Source of the DNA: Deltaproteobacteria bacterium HGW-Deltaproteobacteria-2 | Lineage (GTDB): Bacteria; Desulfobacterota; Syntrophia; Syntrophales; Smithellaceae | Direction of reading: 5' to 3' | NCBI GenBank assembly: GCA_002840505.1 | Contig: PHBC01000003.1 | Coordinates: forward strand, 426,899 to 490,898 | Length of the DNA: 64,000 nt | Part shown: positions 34,848 to 44,660 of the stretch, in pieces | Position numbering within the stretch: the stretch's first letter is position 1 | How the letters are laid out: each line of letters starts with the position of its first letter | Position numbers and translations under genes: made by a program | Notes under the pieces: model-generated | Seen by the model: the letters and a program-made list of their open reading frames with translations, nothing else | The model's database searches: none | What the model was told of the DNA's origin: nothing

Positions 34848-36112
34848 TCCTTATTATAATTTTTACATTTCTTCTGCCTTTGATAGCTAAAGCTATCGAG
34901 CCTGCTGCAAAAAACACGACATATAACCTCGAGCAATGTATATCAATTGCTCTGGGAAAACATCCGAGCCTCAAGGCTTCCGCGGGCACTATTAAGGCAA
35001 ATGAAAGCAAAGTCGGGCAGGCTAAGGCCAACTACTACCCCCAGATCAACTTGTCCACGAGCTATCAGCGGATCGGCCCGACTTCCCCGCCCGGCAGCAA
35101 TCTGGACTCTTATGATAAATATTCAACCGATGTCAACGTCGGAATGACCCTTTTCGATTTCGGCAAAACATCCACCCAGGTGAAGATTCAGAATTTGAAT
35201 GTCAATGCCTCCCGGGCTGACTACGACGACGTCATGACCATGGTCGTCCTGAACGTGAAAAATGCCTACTATAATCTTCTACAGAACCAACGGAATCTGG
35301 TTGTTGCTATCGATACTATGCAGCAGTTCCAACAGCATCTGGATCAGGCCAACGCTTTTTTCCGCATCGGCACCAAGCCAAAATTCGATGTGACTAAAGC
35401 GGAAGTTGATTTCGGTAATGCCCGGCTTAATGTCCTGAAGGCGGAAAATGCTGTGCGCGCCGCCCGGATAACATTGAAGGATGTAATGGGCATTCCGGGT
35501 AACGCCGATTTTAATATTGTGGACAATCTGACTTTTCAAAAAAGTAATCTGCAATTAAACGATGTCTTGAGCAAAGCTTATTCCACTCGCCCCGATCTTC
35601 GTTCCGTGATTGCCAAACGGGAAGCTACGGAGAAATCAATTGATCTGGCCCAAAAGGGCTATTATCCCACGTTGTCTGGAAGCGCAGGTTACGGATATTC
35701 CGGAACAGATTTCCCTCTTGGCAGCGGCTGGAACGCGGGAGCCGCGCTTAGCTTCCCCATCTTTACCGGGCTTTCGACTAAATATCAGGTTGATGAAGCC
35801 AGAGCTAATCTTGAAGTTCTTAAAGCAAATGAAGATTCCATCCGTCAGGCAATCATCCTTGATGTAAAGCAGTCCTACCTTAATCTTCAGGACACGGCCC
35901 AACAAATATCCATGGCCGAAATGACAGTGCTTCAGGCTAAAGAAAACTATGATCTGGCATCAGGACGCTACCGGGCAGGTGTGGGCAGCCCCATTGAAGT
36001 CGCGGACGCCACTATAACCCTAAATAACGTACGAGCTAACTTGAATACAGCTCTTTATAATTATAAAATGGCACAAGCCGCCCTGGAAAAATCCATAGGA
36101 GTAAAACCATGA
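34832..36112 (+). CDS. TolC-family outer membrane efflux protein
   Basis: 426 residues. Signal peptide MQKKIILIIIFTFLLPLIAKA, then two outer-membrane-efflux repeats; first one begins YNLEQCISIALGKHPSL, second DLAQKGYYPTLSGSAGYGYS, both with the long coiled hairpin regions typical of TolC trimers. Forms the exit duct for the MacAB-type pump encoded next. Overlaps the regulator gene upstream and the adaptor gene by 4 bases. Confidence 0.93.
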   Translation: MQKKIILIIIFTFLLPLIAKAIEPAAKNTTYNLEQCISIALGKHPSLKASAGTIKANESKVGQAKANYYPQINLSTSYQRIGPTSPPGSNLDSYDKYSTDVNVGMTLFDFGKTSTQVKIQNLNVNASRADYDDVMTMVVLNVKNAYYNLLQNQRNLVVAIDTMQQFQQHLDQANAFFRIGTKPKFDVTKAEVDFGNARLNVLKAENAVRAARITLKDVMGIPGNADFNIVDNLTFQKSNLQLNDVLSKAYSTRPDLRSVIAKREATEKSIDLAQKGYYPTLSGSAGYGYSGTDFPLGSGWNAGAALSFPIFTGLSTKYQVDEARANLEVLKANEDSIRQAIILDVKQSYLNLQDTAQQISMAEMTVLQAKENYDLASGRYRAGVGSPIEVADATITLNNVRANLNTALYNYKMAQAALEKSIGVKP

Positions 36113-37293
36113 AGAAAAAAATTATCATTTTATCAATAATCGCTGTAGTGATTGTTGCGATCGGACTCTTCTTTTACCTCCGGGGAAACGGAAATGACAT
36201 GGCCTATAAAACGGAAAAGGTCTCCCGCGGCGAGATTAATGCTCTGGTAACAGCTACAGGTACGGTAAACGCCGTCACGACCGTTTCCGTGGGCACACAG
36301 GTATCCGGAACAATCAAGAGGCTTATGGTCGATTACAATTCACCTGTGAAGAAAGGCCAGCTCCTGGCCCAGATCGATCCTGCTAATGTTCAGGCTCAGG
36401 TCGATCAGGCCAATGCCAATCTGTGGTCGGCCAAAGCAACCATGGAAAAAGCGGCCGTTGCCACTCTTGATGCCCGGCGAACCCTCCAGAGGAACAAGGA
36501 ACTCTTTGACCAGAATTTTATCGCCAGAAGCGACTGGGAAACAGCCGAGACAAATTTTCAATCCGCAGAAGCCCAGCAGAAGGTAACCAAGGCACAGGTG
36601 GGACAGGCGCAGGCGGCCCTAAGGATCGCAGAAACGAACCTGCAATATACAAATATTCTTTCTCCCGTTGACGGAACCGTCATTTCCCGAAGCGTGGATG
36701 TCGGCCAGACAGTCGCCGCCAGTTTTCAGACGCCGACCCTCTTCAGTATCGCTCAGGACCTGACCAAGATGCAGATAGACACCAATGTGGACGAGGCAGA
36801 CATCGGCAAGGTCCAGGTCGGACAGGACGTCTCCTTTACAGTGGATGCTTACCCCGATACGATCTTTAAAGGGAAGGTCGCCGTGGTGCGCAATGCGCCC
36901 ATCACGGTGTCTAATGTCGTCACTTACGATGTTGTTGTTCATGTGGATAATTCCCAGTTAAAGCTAAAACCGGGAATGACAGCCAATGTATCCATCACGA
37001 TCGAGACCAGAAAGGATGTTTTGCGAATTTCCAATGCGGCCCTGCGCTTCAAACCGGCAGAGGCAAAGGGTAAAAGCGAAAAATCCCAAGACAAACAGGG
37101 AATGAAAGGGACAAAAGTCTGGATACTGGAAAACAACAAACCGAAACCTGTCAAAGTGACGACTGGACTCAGTGATGGAACTTACACGGAAATCATGACC
37201 GGAGAACTTAAAGCAGGTCAGGAAATTATCACGGACAGTCTTAATAACAAAAAAACCAGCAGCAGCTCACGTCCGCCGGGGTTCATGCACTGA
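36109..37293 (+). CDS. MacA-like periplasmic adaptor (membrane fusion protein)
   Basis: 394 residues. One N-terminal anchor helix (IIILSIIAVVIVAIGLFFYL), lipoyl half-motifs (ATGTVNAVTTVSVGTQVSG and SPVDGTVISRSVDVGQTV) flanking an alpha-hairpin rich in Ala/Gln (residues 85-175), then beta-barrel and membrane-proximal domains. Links the MacB permease to TolC. Start overlaps tolC by ATGA and its stop overlaps the ATPase start. Confidence 0.93.
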   Translation: MKKKIIILSIIAVVIVAIGLFFYLRGNGNDMAYKTEKVSRGEINALVTATGTVNAVTTVSVGTQVSGTIKRLMVDYNSPVKKGQLLAQIDPANVQAQVDQANANLWSAKATMEKAAVATLDARRTLQRNKELFDQNFIARSDWETAETNFQSAEAQQKVTKAQVGQAQAALRIAETNLQYTNILSPVDGTVISRSVDVGQTVAASFQTPTLFSIAQDLTKMQIDTNVDEADIGKVQVGQDVSFTVDAYPDTIFKGKVAVVRNAPITVSNVVTYDVVVHVDNSQLKLKPGMTANVSITIETRKDVLRISNAALRFKPAEAKGKSEKSQDKQGMKGTKVWILENNKPKPVKVTTGLSDGTYTEIMTGELKAGQEIITDSLNNKKTSSSSRPPGFMH

Positions 37294-37985
37294 TGACTCT
37301 TATCGAAACACATAAACTTGCCAAGCTCTATGATGTCGGCGATGAGGGCATTCATGCTCTGGAAGATGTGTCCGTTAAAATTGAAAAGGGAGAATTTGTC
37401 GCCATCATGGGACCTTCCGGATCGGGCAAATCAACCTTCATGAATATCGTCGGTTGTCTTGATCAACCAACGGCGGGCGAGTATTTACTGGATGGTCAGA
37501 AAATCAGCGGTCTGTCACGCGACGAACTGGCGGCCATTCGTAATCAAAAGATCGGTTTCGTCTTCCAGGGATTTAATCTGCTCTCCAGGACAACGGCTCT
37601 GGAAAATGTAGAACTTCCTCTTCTGTATAATCATGTGCCGCCTAAAGAGCGAAAAAATAAATCTCTGGCAGCCTTGAAAATGCTGGGGTTGGAAGGGAGA
37701 GAACACCACCATCCCAATCAGCTTTCCGGTGGTCAACAGCAGCGGGTGGCCATTGCCCGGGCGCTGGTCAACGACGCCCCTATTTTGATGGCTGATGAGC
37801 CGACAGGGAATCTCGACACGAAGACAAGCATTGAGATTATGGAACTTCTCGTTAAACTGAACAGAGATTCCAGAACAACAATTATTCTCGTCACCCATGA
37901 ACCGGATATTGCCGCTTTCAGCAAACGGATCATCCGGTTTGTTGATGGACATGTAATCAGCGACGAGGAGGTAAAAAAAGCATGA
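37293..37985 (+). CDS. MacB-type ABC transporter ATPase
   Basis: 230 residues, single ABC domain: Walker A MGPSGSGKST, signature LSGGQQQRVAIARAL, Walker B ILMADEPTGNLD, switch His in TTIILVTHEPD. Separate ATPase and permease chains, as in many MacB-like exporters (LolD-like family). Overlaps both neighbours by one to four bases. Confidence 0.95.
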   Translation: MTLIETHKLAKLYDVGDEGIHALEDVSVKIEKGEFVAIMGPSGSGKSTFMNIVGCLDQPTAGEYLLDGQKISGLSRDELAAIRNQKIGFVFQGFNLLSRTTALENVELPLLYNHVPPKERKNKSLAALKMLGLEGREHHHPNQLSGGQQQRVAIARALVNDAPILMADEPTGNLDTKTSIEIMELLVKLNRDSRTTIILVTHEPDIAAFSKRIIRFVDGHVISDEEVKKA

Positions 37986-39211
37986 TCAGCATTTTTTCCA
38001 CTCTCCGAATCGCCCTCAGGGCTTTGTGGGTCAACAAGATGCGCTCATCCCTTACTATGCTGGGAATCATCATCGGCGTCAGCGCTGTGATTATCATGCT
38101 GGCTGTGGGTACAGGGATCAGTGAGAAAATTTCCGGACAGATTTCCAGCATCGGCAGCAATCTCATAATCGTCGTACCCGGCAGTTCCACACAGGGAGGC
38201 ATCAGGATGGGCGGAGGCAGTCAGTCCACCTTGACAAAGGACGATGCTGACGCCATCGCCAGAGAATGTTCCGCCGTTTCCGCTGTGGCTCCCGAACATC
38301 ATGGCGCTGCTCAGGTGGTGTACGGAAATCAGAACTGGTCTACCAGCATTCAGGGAACAACCCCGGGCTTTCTGCAAGTGAAGGATTTAGGTCTCACAGC
38401 GGGACGAAACATGACAGATCAGGATATCCGCAACGCTACGAAAGTCTGCCTTCTGGGACAAACCGTAGTTGATAATCTCTTCGGCAGTATTGACCCTCTC
38501 GGCCAGATAATCAGAATCAAGAAGATTCCCTTCACGGTCATCGGCGTTCTGGAATCCAAGGGACAGTCACTTGGAGGTCAGGATCAGGATGATACCATTT
38601 TAATCCCTCTGACCACTGCGCAGAAAAAAATCTTCGGAACAACTATTCCGGGTATGGTGCGCACCATCATGGTCAAGGCCAGAAGCGAGGAGGACCTTCC
38701 TATAGCGGAAAGACAAGTGAATGATCTTCTGCGCCAGAGACATCGCATCGGCCCAAACAAGGAAGATGATTTTACGGTCAGAAACCTCACCCAGATACTG
38801 GAGATGGCGGAACAGACAACCAATGCCCTGACACTGCTTCTGGGGGCAATAGCCTCGGTATCGCTGCTGGTCGGCGGTATCGGCATCATGAACATCATGC
38901 TTGTTTCCGTTACGGAAAGAACCCGGGAAATCGGCATCCGCATGGCCGTCGGAGCAAAGACCTGGGATATCCGGATTCAGTTTATTATTGAGGCGCTGAC
39001 CCTTTCCATGATAGGAGGGATTACAGGAATTATAATCGGCAGCGGCGGATCCGTCATTCTGTCTACCGTATTTGAATATCCATCAATTGTCTCGCCTCTG
39101 TCCATTCTGCTTTCGTTTAGTTTTTCCGGTCTGGTGGGTATCTTTTTCGGCTTCTATCCGGCCTACAAAGCATCCCTGCTCAATCCCATCGATGCATTAA
39201 GGTTTGAATAA
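37982..39211 (+). CDS. MacB-type ABC transporter permease
   Basis: 409 residues: N-terminal helix (MLGIIIGVSAVIIMLAVGTG), a periplasmic MacB_PCD domain (residues about 50-230), then three C-terminal helices with the FtsX signature near GGIGIMNIMLVSVTERTREI. Drives outward transport of peptides, macrolides or lipid-like substrates across the envelope with MacA and TolC. Stop lies 7 bases before the ATG of the P-type ATPase. Confidence 0.93.
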   Translation: MISIFSTLRIALRALWVNKMRSSLTMLGIIIGVSAVIIMLAVGTGISEKISGQISSIGSNLIIVVPGSSTQGGIRMGGGSQSTLTKDDADAIARECSAVSAVAPEHHGAAQVVYGNQNWSTSIQGTTPGFLQVKDLGLTAGRNMTDQDIRNATKVCLLGQTVVDNLFGSIDPLGQIIRIKKIPFTVIGVLESKGQSLGGQDQDDTILIPLTTAQKKIFGTTIPGMVRTIMVKARSEEDLPIAERQVNDLLRQRHRIGPNKEDDFTVRNLTQILEMAEQTTNALTLLLGAIASVSLLVGGIGIMNIMLVSVTERTREIGIRMAVGAKTWDIRIQFIIEALTLSMIGGITGIIIGSGGSVILSTVFEYPSIVSPLSILLSFSFSGLVGIFFGFYPAYKASLLNPIDALRFE

Positions 39212-39218
39212 AATACAT

Positions 39219-41807
39219 ATGGCGCTAACTGAAGAACAAGCTAAACAAATCAAAGGACTGTCCAGTGCAGAGGTCTTGGAAAAACTGAAGAGCGAGGGCT
39301 ACAACGAGCTCCCCTCCTCCAAGAGGCGCAACATTCTGGCCATCGCCTTCGAGGTGGTGAAAGAACCAATGTTCCTGCTGCTCGTGGCGTGCGGCAGCAT
39401 CTACCTCTTCCTCGGTGAACCTAAGGATGCCCTATTACTGCTTGGTTTTGTGTTCATCATGATGGGAATCACCATCTACCAGGAAGGCAAAACCGAGAAG
39501 GCTCTCGACGCCCTGCGCGACCTCTCCAGTCCCCGCGCTCTTGTTATCCGTAACGGACAACACATCCGTATTCCCGGCCGCGAGGTCGTGAGCGGCGACA
39601 TGGTGTGCCTGGCCGAAGGTGACCGTATTCCCGCTGATGGAGTTATCGTCTGGGTCCGCAATCTCTTAGTAGATGAATCGTTGCTGACCGGTGAGTCGAT
39701 TTCCGTAAGAAAGACCGCGGCGGCACAAGATCCGGCGAACCTGACAATGGGCAAGCCGGGCGGCGAGGACATCCCTTTTGTCTATTCAGGAACTCTGGTG
39801 GTGCAAGGCCAGGCCATCGCTTACGTCAAGGCCACCGGAATCCATACCGAGATCGGCGCTATCGGCAAGGCACTGCAAACTGTAGTCCCGGAAGACACGC
39901 TGCTCCAGAAGGAGACAGGACGTATCGTCAAGGCGGTCTTCCTCATCGCACTGATACTCTTTGGCCTTGTGGTTCTTATCTATGGGCTGACGCGCAGCAG
40001 TTGGATGGACGGCATTCTGGCCGGTATCACTCTGGCCATGGCTATGCTGCCCGAGGAATTTCCCGTTGTGCTGACAATCTTCCTGGCACTTGGCGCCTGG
40101 CGAATCTCGCTTAAGCAGGTGTTAACTCGCAAGATGGCCGCTGTGGAAACTCTGGGAGCGGCGACTGTGCTTTGTACTGACAAGACCGGTACCCTGACAC
40201 AGAATATCATGGATATTCGTATGCTCATGGCCTGCGATGAATTCTATATCATCCGGAAAGAATACCCTATTCCCTTGCCCGAAACCTTTCATGAATTGGT
40301 CGAATTCGGCATTCTGGCCAGTAAGAAAGATCCCTTTGATCCCATGGAAAAGGCCTTGTTGAAACTGGGGTTGGATAAACTCGCTCAGACTAAGCACATC
40401 CATGCCAACTGGAGTCTGGTGCATGAATATTCGCTTTCCCCGGAGCTCCTGGCCCTGTCGCATGTTTGGAAATCGCCGGATGGAAAGGACTTCGTCATAT
40501 CGGCCAAGGGAGCGCCGGAAGCCATTGCCGACTTATGCCACCTCGATGATAACAGCCGTAAATCACTGGCCGTAAAAATTGAACAGATGGCCGGAGAAGG
40601 ACTGCGGGTGCTGGGCGTGGCCAAGTCCTACTTCCATGAAGAAAATCCCCTGCCTGCAATCCAGCATGATTTCACCTTTCAATTCATCGGTCTTATCGGT
40701 CTGGAAGATCCCATCCGTCCGACCGTGCCGGATGCCATCCGCATGTGTTATTCAGCAGGCATCAAGGTCGTGATGATCACAGGCGACTACCCGATTACCG
40801 CCCAAACTATTGCTAAACAAATCGGGCTTAAGAATCCGGAGAAGGTCATCACCGGCAAAGAATTGGAACAGATGAATGCTCTTGCCCTTCAACAAAGAGT
40901 CAAAGAGGTTAATGTTTTCGCCCGCGTGGTACCGGAACAAAAACTTATTTTAGTGAACGCTCTTAAGGCTGGCGGCCAAATAGTAGCGATGACTGGCGAC
41001 GGCGTGAATGACGCGCCGGCTCTAAAATCCGCTCATATCGGCGTCGCCATGGGTGAACGCGGCACGGATGTCGCCCGCGAAGCATCAGATCTCGTTCTGC
41101 TCAATGATGATTTCTCTTCCATCGTCAGCGCCGTGAGAATGGGTCGCAAGATATTCGACAATCTGAAAAAAGCCATGGCCTACATTGTCAGCGTCCATAT
41201 CCCGATTGCGGGAATGTCCCTGCTGCCGGTCTTTCTGGGATGGAAAGAGATGGTTCTATTACCCGTCCATATCGTGTTTCTGGAACTTATCATAGACCCC
41301 GCCTGTTCCGTGGTGTTCGAGGCTGAGGCTGAAGAAGCAGGAATCATGCAGCGCAATCCCCGGGATCCCAAAGAGCGCCTGTTCGGTAAACGTTCTCTAG
41401 TTATTAGCGCAGCCCAGGGGCTCGTGGCCCTCCTCGTGGTAGCCCTGGTCTTTAAGGCCGCACTCTATCTGGGACAATCCATGGATGAGGCTCGCGCCAT
41501 CGCCTTTGTTACTTTAATCATCTCCAATCTTTGTCTCATCCTGACCAACCGCAGTTGGTCACGAATCATCTTTGCTTCCTTCAAGGCACCCAATCCCGCG
41601 CTTGTCTGGGTCATGGGAGGAGCGCTCATCTTCCTGGGGCTTGTGATTTTTGTACCCTTTCTGCAGGAAATTTTCCACTTCGCCCCCATGCACGCCATAG
41701 ATTTCTGTCTGGCCATCATCGCCGGGATCGTGAGTATCACCTGGTTCGAAATTTTAAAAATCTTCACGCGGAAAGAGCATATCGATTTGCTTGAAGATAA
41801 AACATAG
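39219..41807 (+). CDS. Cation-transporting P-type ATPase (P2-like)
   Basis: 862 residues. Order of domains: N-terminal cation-ATPase region, actuator domain with LTGESISV, phosphorylation motif CTDKTGTLTQN (Asp321), nucleotide domain with SAKGAPEAI, hinge TGDGVNDAPALKSAHIGVAMG, and C-terminal helices. The membrane-helix-4 motif reads MLPEEFPVVL rather than the PEGLP of Ca2+ pumps, so the ion is uncertain. Encoded in the MacAB-TolC operon with an open frame (TTG 39204) that overlaps the permease; no strong ribosome binding site at the ATG, so start is uncertain and coupling is likely. Confidence 0.9.
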   Translation: MALTEEQAKQIKGLSSAEVLEKLKSEGYNELPSSKRRNILAIAFEVVKEPMFLLLVACGSIYLFLGEPKDALLLLGFVFIMMGITIYQEGKTEKALDALRDLSSPRALVIRNGQHIRIPGREVVSGDMVCLAEGDRIPADGVIVWVRNLLVDESLLTGESISVRKTAAAQDPANLTMGKPGGEDIPFVYSGTLVVQGQAIAYVKATGIHTEIGAIGKALQTVVPEDTLLQKETGRIVKAVFLIALILFGLVVLIYGLTRSSWMDGILAGITLAMAMLPEEFPVVLTIFLALGAWRISLKQVLTRKMAAVETLGAATVLCTDKTGTLTQNIMDIRMLMACDEFYIIRKEYPIPLPETFHELVEFGILASKKDPFDPMEKALLKLGLDKLAQTKHIHANWSLVHEYSLSPELLALSHVWKSPDGKDFVISAKGAPEAIADLCHLDDNSRKSLAVKIEQMAGEGLRVLGVAKSYFHEENPLPAIQHDFTFQFIGLIGLEDPIRPTVPDAIRMCYSAGIKVVMITGDYPITAQTIAKQIGLKNPEKVITGKELEQMNALALQQRVKEVNVFARVVPEQKLILVNALKAGGQIVAMTGDGVNDAPALKSAHIGVAMGERGTDVAREASDLVLLNDDFSSIVSAVRMGRKIFDNLKKAMAYIVSVHIPIAGMSLLPVFLGWKEMVLLPVHIVFLELIIDPACSVVFEAEAEEAGIMQRNPRDPKERLFGKRSLVISAAQGLVALLVVALVFKAALYLGQSMDEARAIAFVTLIISNLCLILTNRSWSRIIFASFKAPNPALVWVMGGALIFLGLVIFVPFLQEIFHFAPMHAIDFCLAIIAGIVSITWFEILKIFTRKEHIDLLEDKT

Positions 41808-41932
41808 AAAAGAAATCAATGAAAGTTGATCGCAAAATATCGCATTGACACACACAGTTATTCCTTATATGTTCGCGCCGTGAGAAGGAAGGAAAGGTCT
41901 TGTTCTGTAGCAAGTAAAAAGTTTTAATATTC

Positions 41933-42733
41933 ATGAAAACACAAAATATAATTAATAAATCCACAAAAATAATCTGGCATAAGTGGTCAGTAGCCTTCAA
42001 AATAATGCCCGTGATTATTTTGGTAGCCATATTAAAGTTTTTTTCTCATAAATTCGGATTTGAGATTATGGAATTAAATGCCCTTTTTACCAGTTTGGTA
42101 GCGGGTACAATATTCCTGATCGGATTTCTTATTACGGGCGTACTTTCCGATTACAAAGAAAGCGAGAAAATTCCCAGTGAACTAACGGCATCCTTGAAAT
42201 CATTATTTGATGACGCATACACTATATATAAAGGCAAGAATTCCACCCCTGCTCATCAATTTATGGAATTTCAAAAGTCATTTATTAATTCTTTGGTGGA
42301 TTGGTTCTATAGAAAGGAAAGAACTAAATCCATGTTGCATAAAATCAGCGCTATGAATGATTTTTTTGTTGAACTTGATAAAGAAGGTGTTCCAGCCCCC
42401 TACATAGTAAAAATGAAGAGTGAACAAAATAACATCAGAAAAATGATCATGAGAATTGACACTGTCAGAGACACCGATTTTATCAGTTCAGCTTACGCAA
42501 TTGTGGAAGCGATGGGGTTCCTGACCGCACTTGGTCTGATATTTACTAAAATTGAACCATTTTATGCGTCTCTCTTTTTCACATTACTTGTTACTTTCCT
42601 GATTGCCTATATGGTTTTCTTAATTAGGGACCTTGATAATCCGTTTGATTATGGCGTTAACGGCGAAGGTGGAACTGAGATTTCCTTAAAGCCGCTTCGC
42701 GATCATGAAACTGCTTTAAAAGATTTCAAATAA
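41933..42733 (+). CDS. Bestrophin-like membrane protein
   Basis: 266 residues. Helices at about 25-45, 55-75 and 195-235, basic N-terminus, long cytosolic helical middle (residues 85-190), acidic tail ending with RDLDNPFDYG. The hydrophobic/cytosolic pattern and the RDLDNPFDY motif resemble bestrophin-like/DUF4239 membrane proteins; the similarity is not strong enough for a firm function. Alone between the P-type ATPase and the convergent CoA-transferase. Confidence 0.6.
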   Translation: MKTQNIINKSTKIIWHKWSVAFKIMPVIILVAILKFFSHKFGFEIMELNALFTSLVAGTIFLIGFLITGVLSDYKESEKIPSELTASLKSLFDDAYTIYKGKNSTPAHQFMEFQKSFINSLVDWFYRKERTKSMLHKISAMNDFFVELDKEGVPAPYIVKMKSEQNNIRKMIMRIDTVRDTDFISSAYAIVEAMGFLTALGLIFTKIEPFYASLFFTLLVTFLIAYMVFLIRDLDNPFDYGVNGEGGTEISLKPLRDHETALKDFK

Positions 42734-42762
42734 TTAAACATGTCTTTACTTATAAGCAGAAT

Positions 42763-44496
42763 TTAAGAATTTTCAAATTTTAGAGAAAAACCTTTACCGC
42801 TTACGATCTCTGGCGCCACGTTGGGCACAATATGATCCGGGATAATGAAACGCGCCCCGCCGGCATTTACTATATCCTTTTGTATATCGATGCCTGGCAT
42901 AAGTCGGATTAACTCAAGGCCTTCTTGAGTTAGTTTGAAGACGCCAACCGTGGTTACGTAAAATACAAGTTTACCAGCTTTCAGCGCCCTTTGGGCATTG
43001 AAAGTAATCTGGTCCACCTTGTCAATGAATTTAAGCTTGCCCGATTTCTTAAGTCTTACACAGCCGTTTTTCAATTCATATTTTGCTTTATCCATCCAGT
43101 TTCCCACAAAGATGATTGTCTTGGCATATTCGACAATATCCGTGAACCCTCCCGGCCCAACGAAATTTATCATCTTGGGACCCCTATGAGATACATTGAC
43201 ATTTCCTGATGAATCCACCTGCAGAAATCCGAGCACGCTGGTTTCCAGTTTCCCTTCATAAAGATGAAACATTTCCGCAGTATTCAAGAGGCGTTGCGGG
43301 CTGATGGCCGCGCCAAAATAGACGCCTGCAGCCGGGAGACCGCCGTAAGCTCCGCCTTCGGTAGTAAAAATAATTTTCTTGTATAATCCGAATTCATAAA
43401 GCATGCGGGCGACTTCCTCGCCGATGCCTATGCCTATGTTCACAATAGCCCCGGATTTGGTGTTCTTGACAAAAGTATCGGCGCATAAGCGCGCAATAAT
43501 ATCGGCAACCTTACCGCGATAGGGAGTAACTTCTATAAAGGTGTTGATGGACTTCATAAGCTTAACTGCTTCGTCGTCCACGTCAGATGAGCAGGCCGAA
43601 AAATAAGGCTGGCATTTTGCCTGGAGAAAACCTCCGGCCTGTTCGTTACGCGGGTTGACTACGATTGCATCAACATCATCTGCCTTAATAGCGATTCGAG
43701 AGATGTCCTTGGGAATAACTTTGGATACTGATACGATTACCTTACCGCTATTTTGTCGCGCCGCTGCCGCTGCATCTTTGTAGTCCAAAATCAGGGCCGC
43801 GTCGGTAAAGTAGATATTACCTTCACTATCGGCATAAGGCGCAAGAAAGAGCGCTCTATCTATTACGGGCAGATAACATTCCAATTTTTCGCCCTTAATT
43901 CTGATAAAATTATTTCGTGCCCCGGAAGATACGGCCGAACCGCGGCCTATGGCCGGATCAAGAAAAGTGCCCCGTCCTATACTGGTTTCAATGGAACCAA
44001 TACCCTTTGTCTGGGCTTCGATCAAAAACGCCATAATTCCCTGCGACATGGTATGAAGCTCGAGTTTACCCTCGTCGGCCAGTTGCAAGAGCGCCTTGGC
44101 GGTTTCACCATGTCCAACAATATAACGTGTGATAATTCCCGGTGCGCAAAGTTCCTCGATTGTACCGGGCACCTTGCCGCGGCCGCCCTGCGGGCATGTA
44201 CCGATCACTGTCAAATTGCAGGGATGACCTGTGCGTTCAAAGGCGTCTCTCAATGCCCAGTAAAAGATAGAGGCGCGGCCGATAGATGTAAAACCGCCAA
44301 TAGTAAGTGTTGCCCCATCGGGAATCATTCCGGCCGCCTCGCGGGCGCTGATAAACTTGGGCACCAGACCTGCCGGCACATAATCCAAGTCACGTCTGGT
44401 CCATGTCAGACGGAAATACAAAAGCCCGGCTATGGTTTTGGACATCTTGAGTATATTTACTCCTTTGAGTGCCCACATACTTCTTACTACGTCCAT
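42763..44496 (-). CDS. Fused alpha-beta acyl-CoA transferase (family I)
   Basis: 577 residues. N-terminal alpha half (residues 45-300) with the loop ATLTIGGFTSIG and CPQGGRGKVPGTI; C-terminal beta half with IVNIGIGIGEEVARML and the active-site Glu380 in FTTEGGAYGGLPAAG, the covalent CoA-thioester residue of family I transferases. Same architecture as E. coli YdiF/acetate CoA-transferases. Activates carboxylic acids using acyl-CoA, which suits the beta-oxidation genes around it. GGAGGAAGA precedes the ATG. Unknown acid specificity. Confidence 0.9.
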   Translation of the reverse strand: MDVVRSMWALKGVNILKMSKTIAGLLYFRLTWTRRDLDYVPAGLVPKFISAREAAGMIPDGATLTIGGFTSIGRASIFYWALRDAFERTGHPCNLTVIGTCPQGGRGKVPGTIEELCAPGIITRYIVGHGETAKALLQLADEGKLELHTMSQGIMAFLIEAQTKGIGSIETSIGRGTFLDPAIGRGSAVSSGARNNFIRIKGEKLECYLPVIDRALFLAPYADSEGNIYFTDAALILDYKDAAAAARQNSGKVIVSVSKVIPKDISRIAIKADDVDAIVVNPRNEQAGGFLQAKCQPYFSACSSDVDDEAVKLMKSINTFIEVTPYRGKVADIIARLCADTFVKNTKSGAIVNIGIGIGEEVARMLYEFGLYKKIIFTTEGGAYGGLPAAGVYFGAAISPQRLLNTAEMFHLYEGKLETSVLGFLQVDSSGNVNVSHRGPKMINFVGPGGFTDIVEYAKTIIFVGNWMDKAKYELKNGCVRLKKSGKLKFIDKVDQITFNAQRALKAGKLVFYVTTVGVFKLTQEGLELIRLMPGIDIQKDIVNAGGARFIIPDHIVPNVAPEIVSGKGFSLKFENS

Positions 44497-44613
44497 TCTT
44501 CCTCCGGCTTTTTCTTCACGCTCAAACGTCCGACGTCAACGCCAACACACACTCAATGCTTTCATCGAAAGCGCATTCCCGCAGGGAAAGCAAATAGAAC
44601 TCTACATTGATGA

Positions 44614-44640
44614 AAGTTTTCGCCATTATGGCGAAAACTT
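44614..44640. promoter_or_regulatory. 13-bp-arm perfect palindrome between the CoA-transferase and the monooxygenase-fold gene
   Basis: AAGTTTTCGCCAT-T-ATGGCGAAAACTT (44614-44640). It lies 118 bases upstream of the CoA-transferase start and 21 bases beyond the stop of the gene at 44661. No T run follows on the minus strand, so a regulator-binding site is more likely than a terminator. The rest of 44497-44613 holds no gene. Confidence 0.6.
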
Positions 44641-44660
44641 CATTTATAATGGGAACAAGA

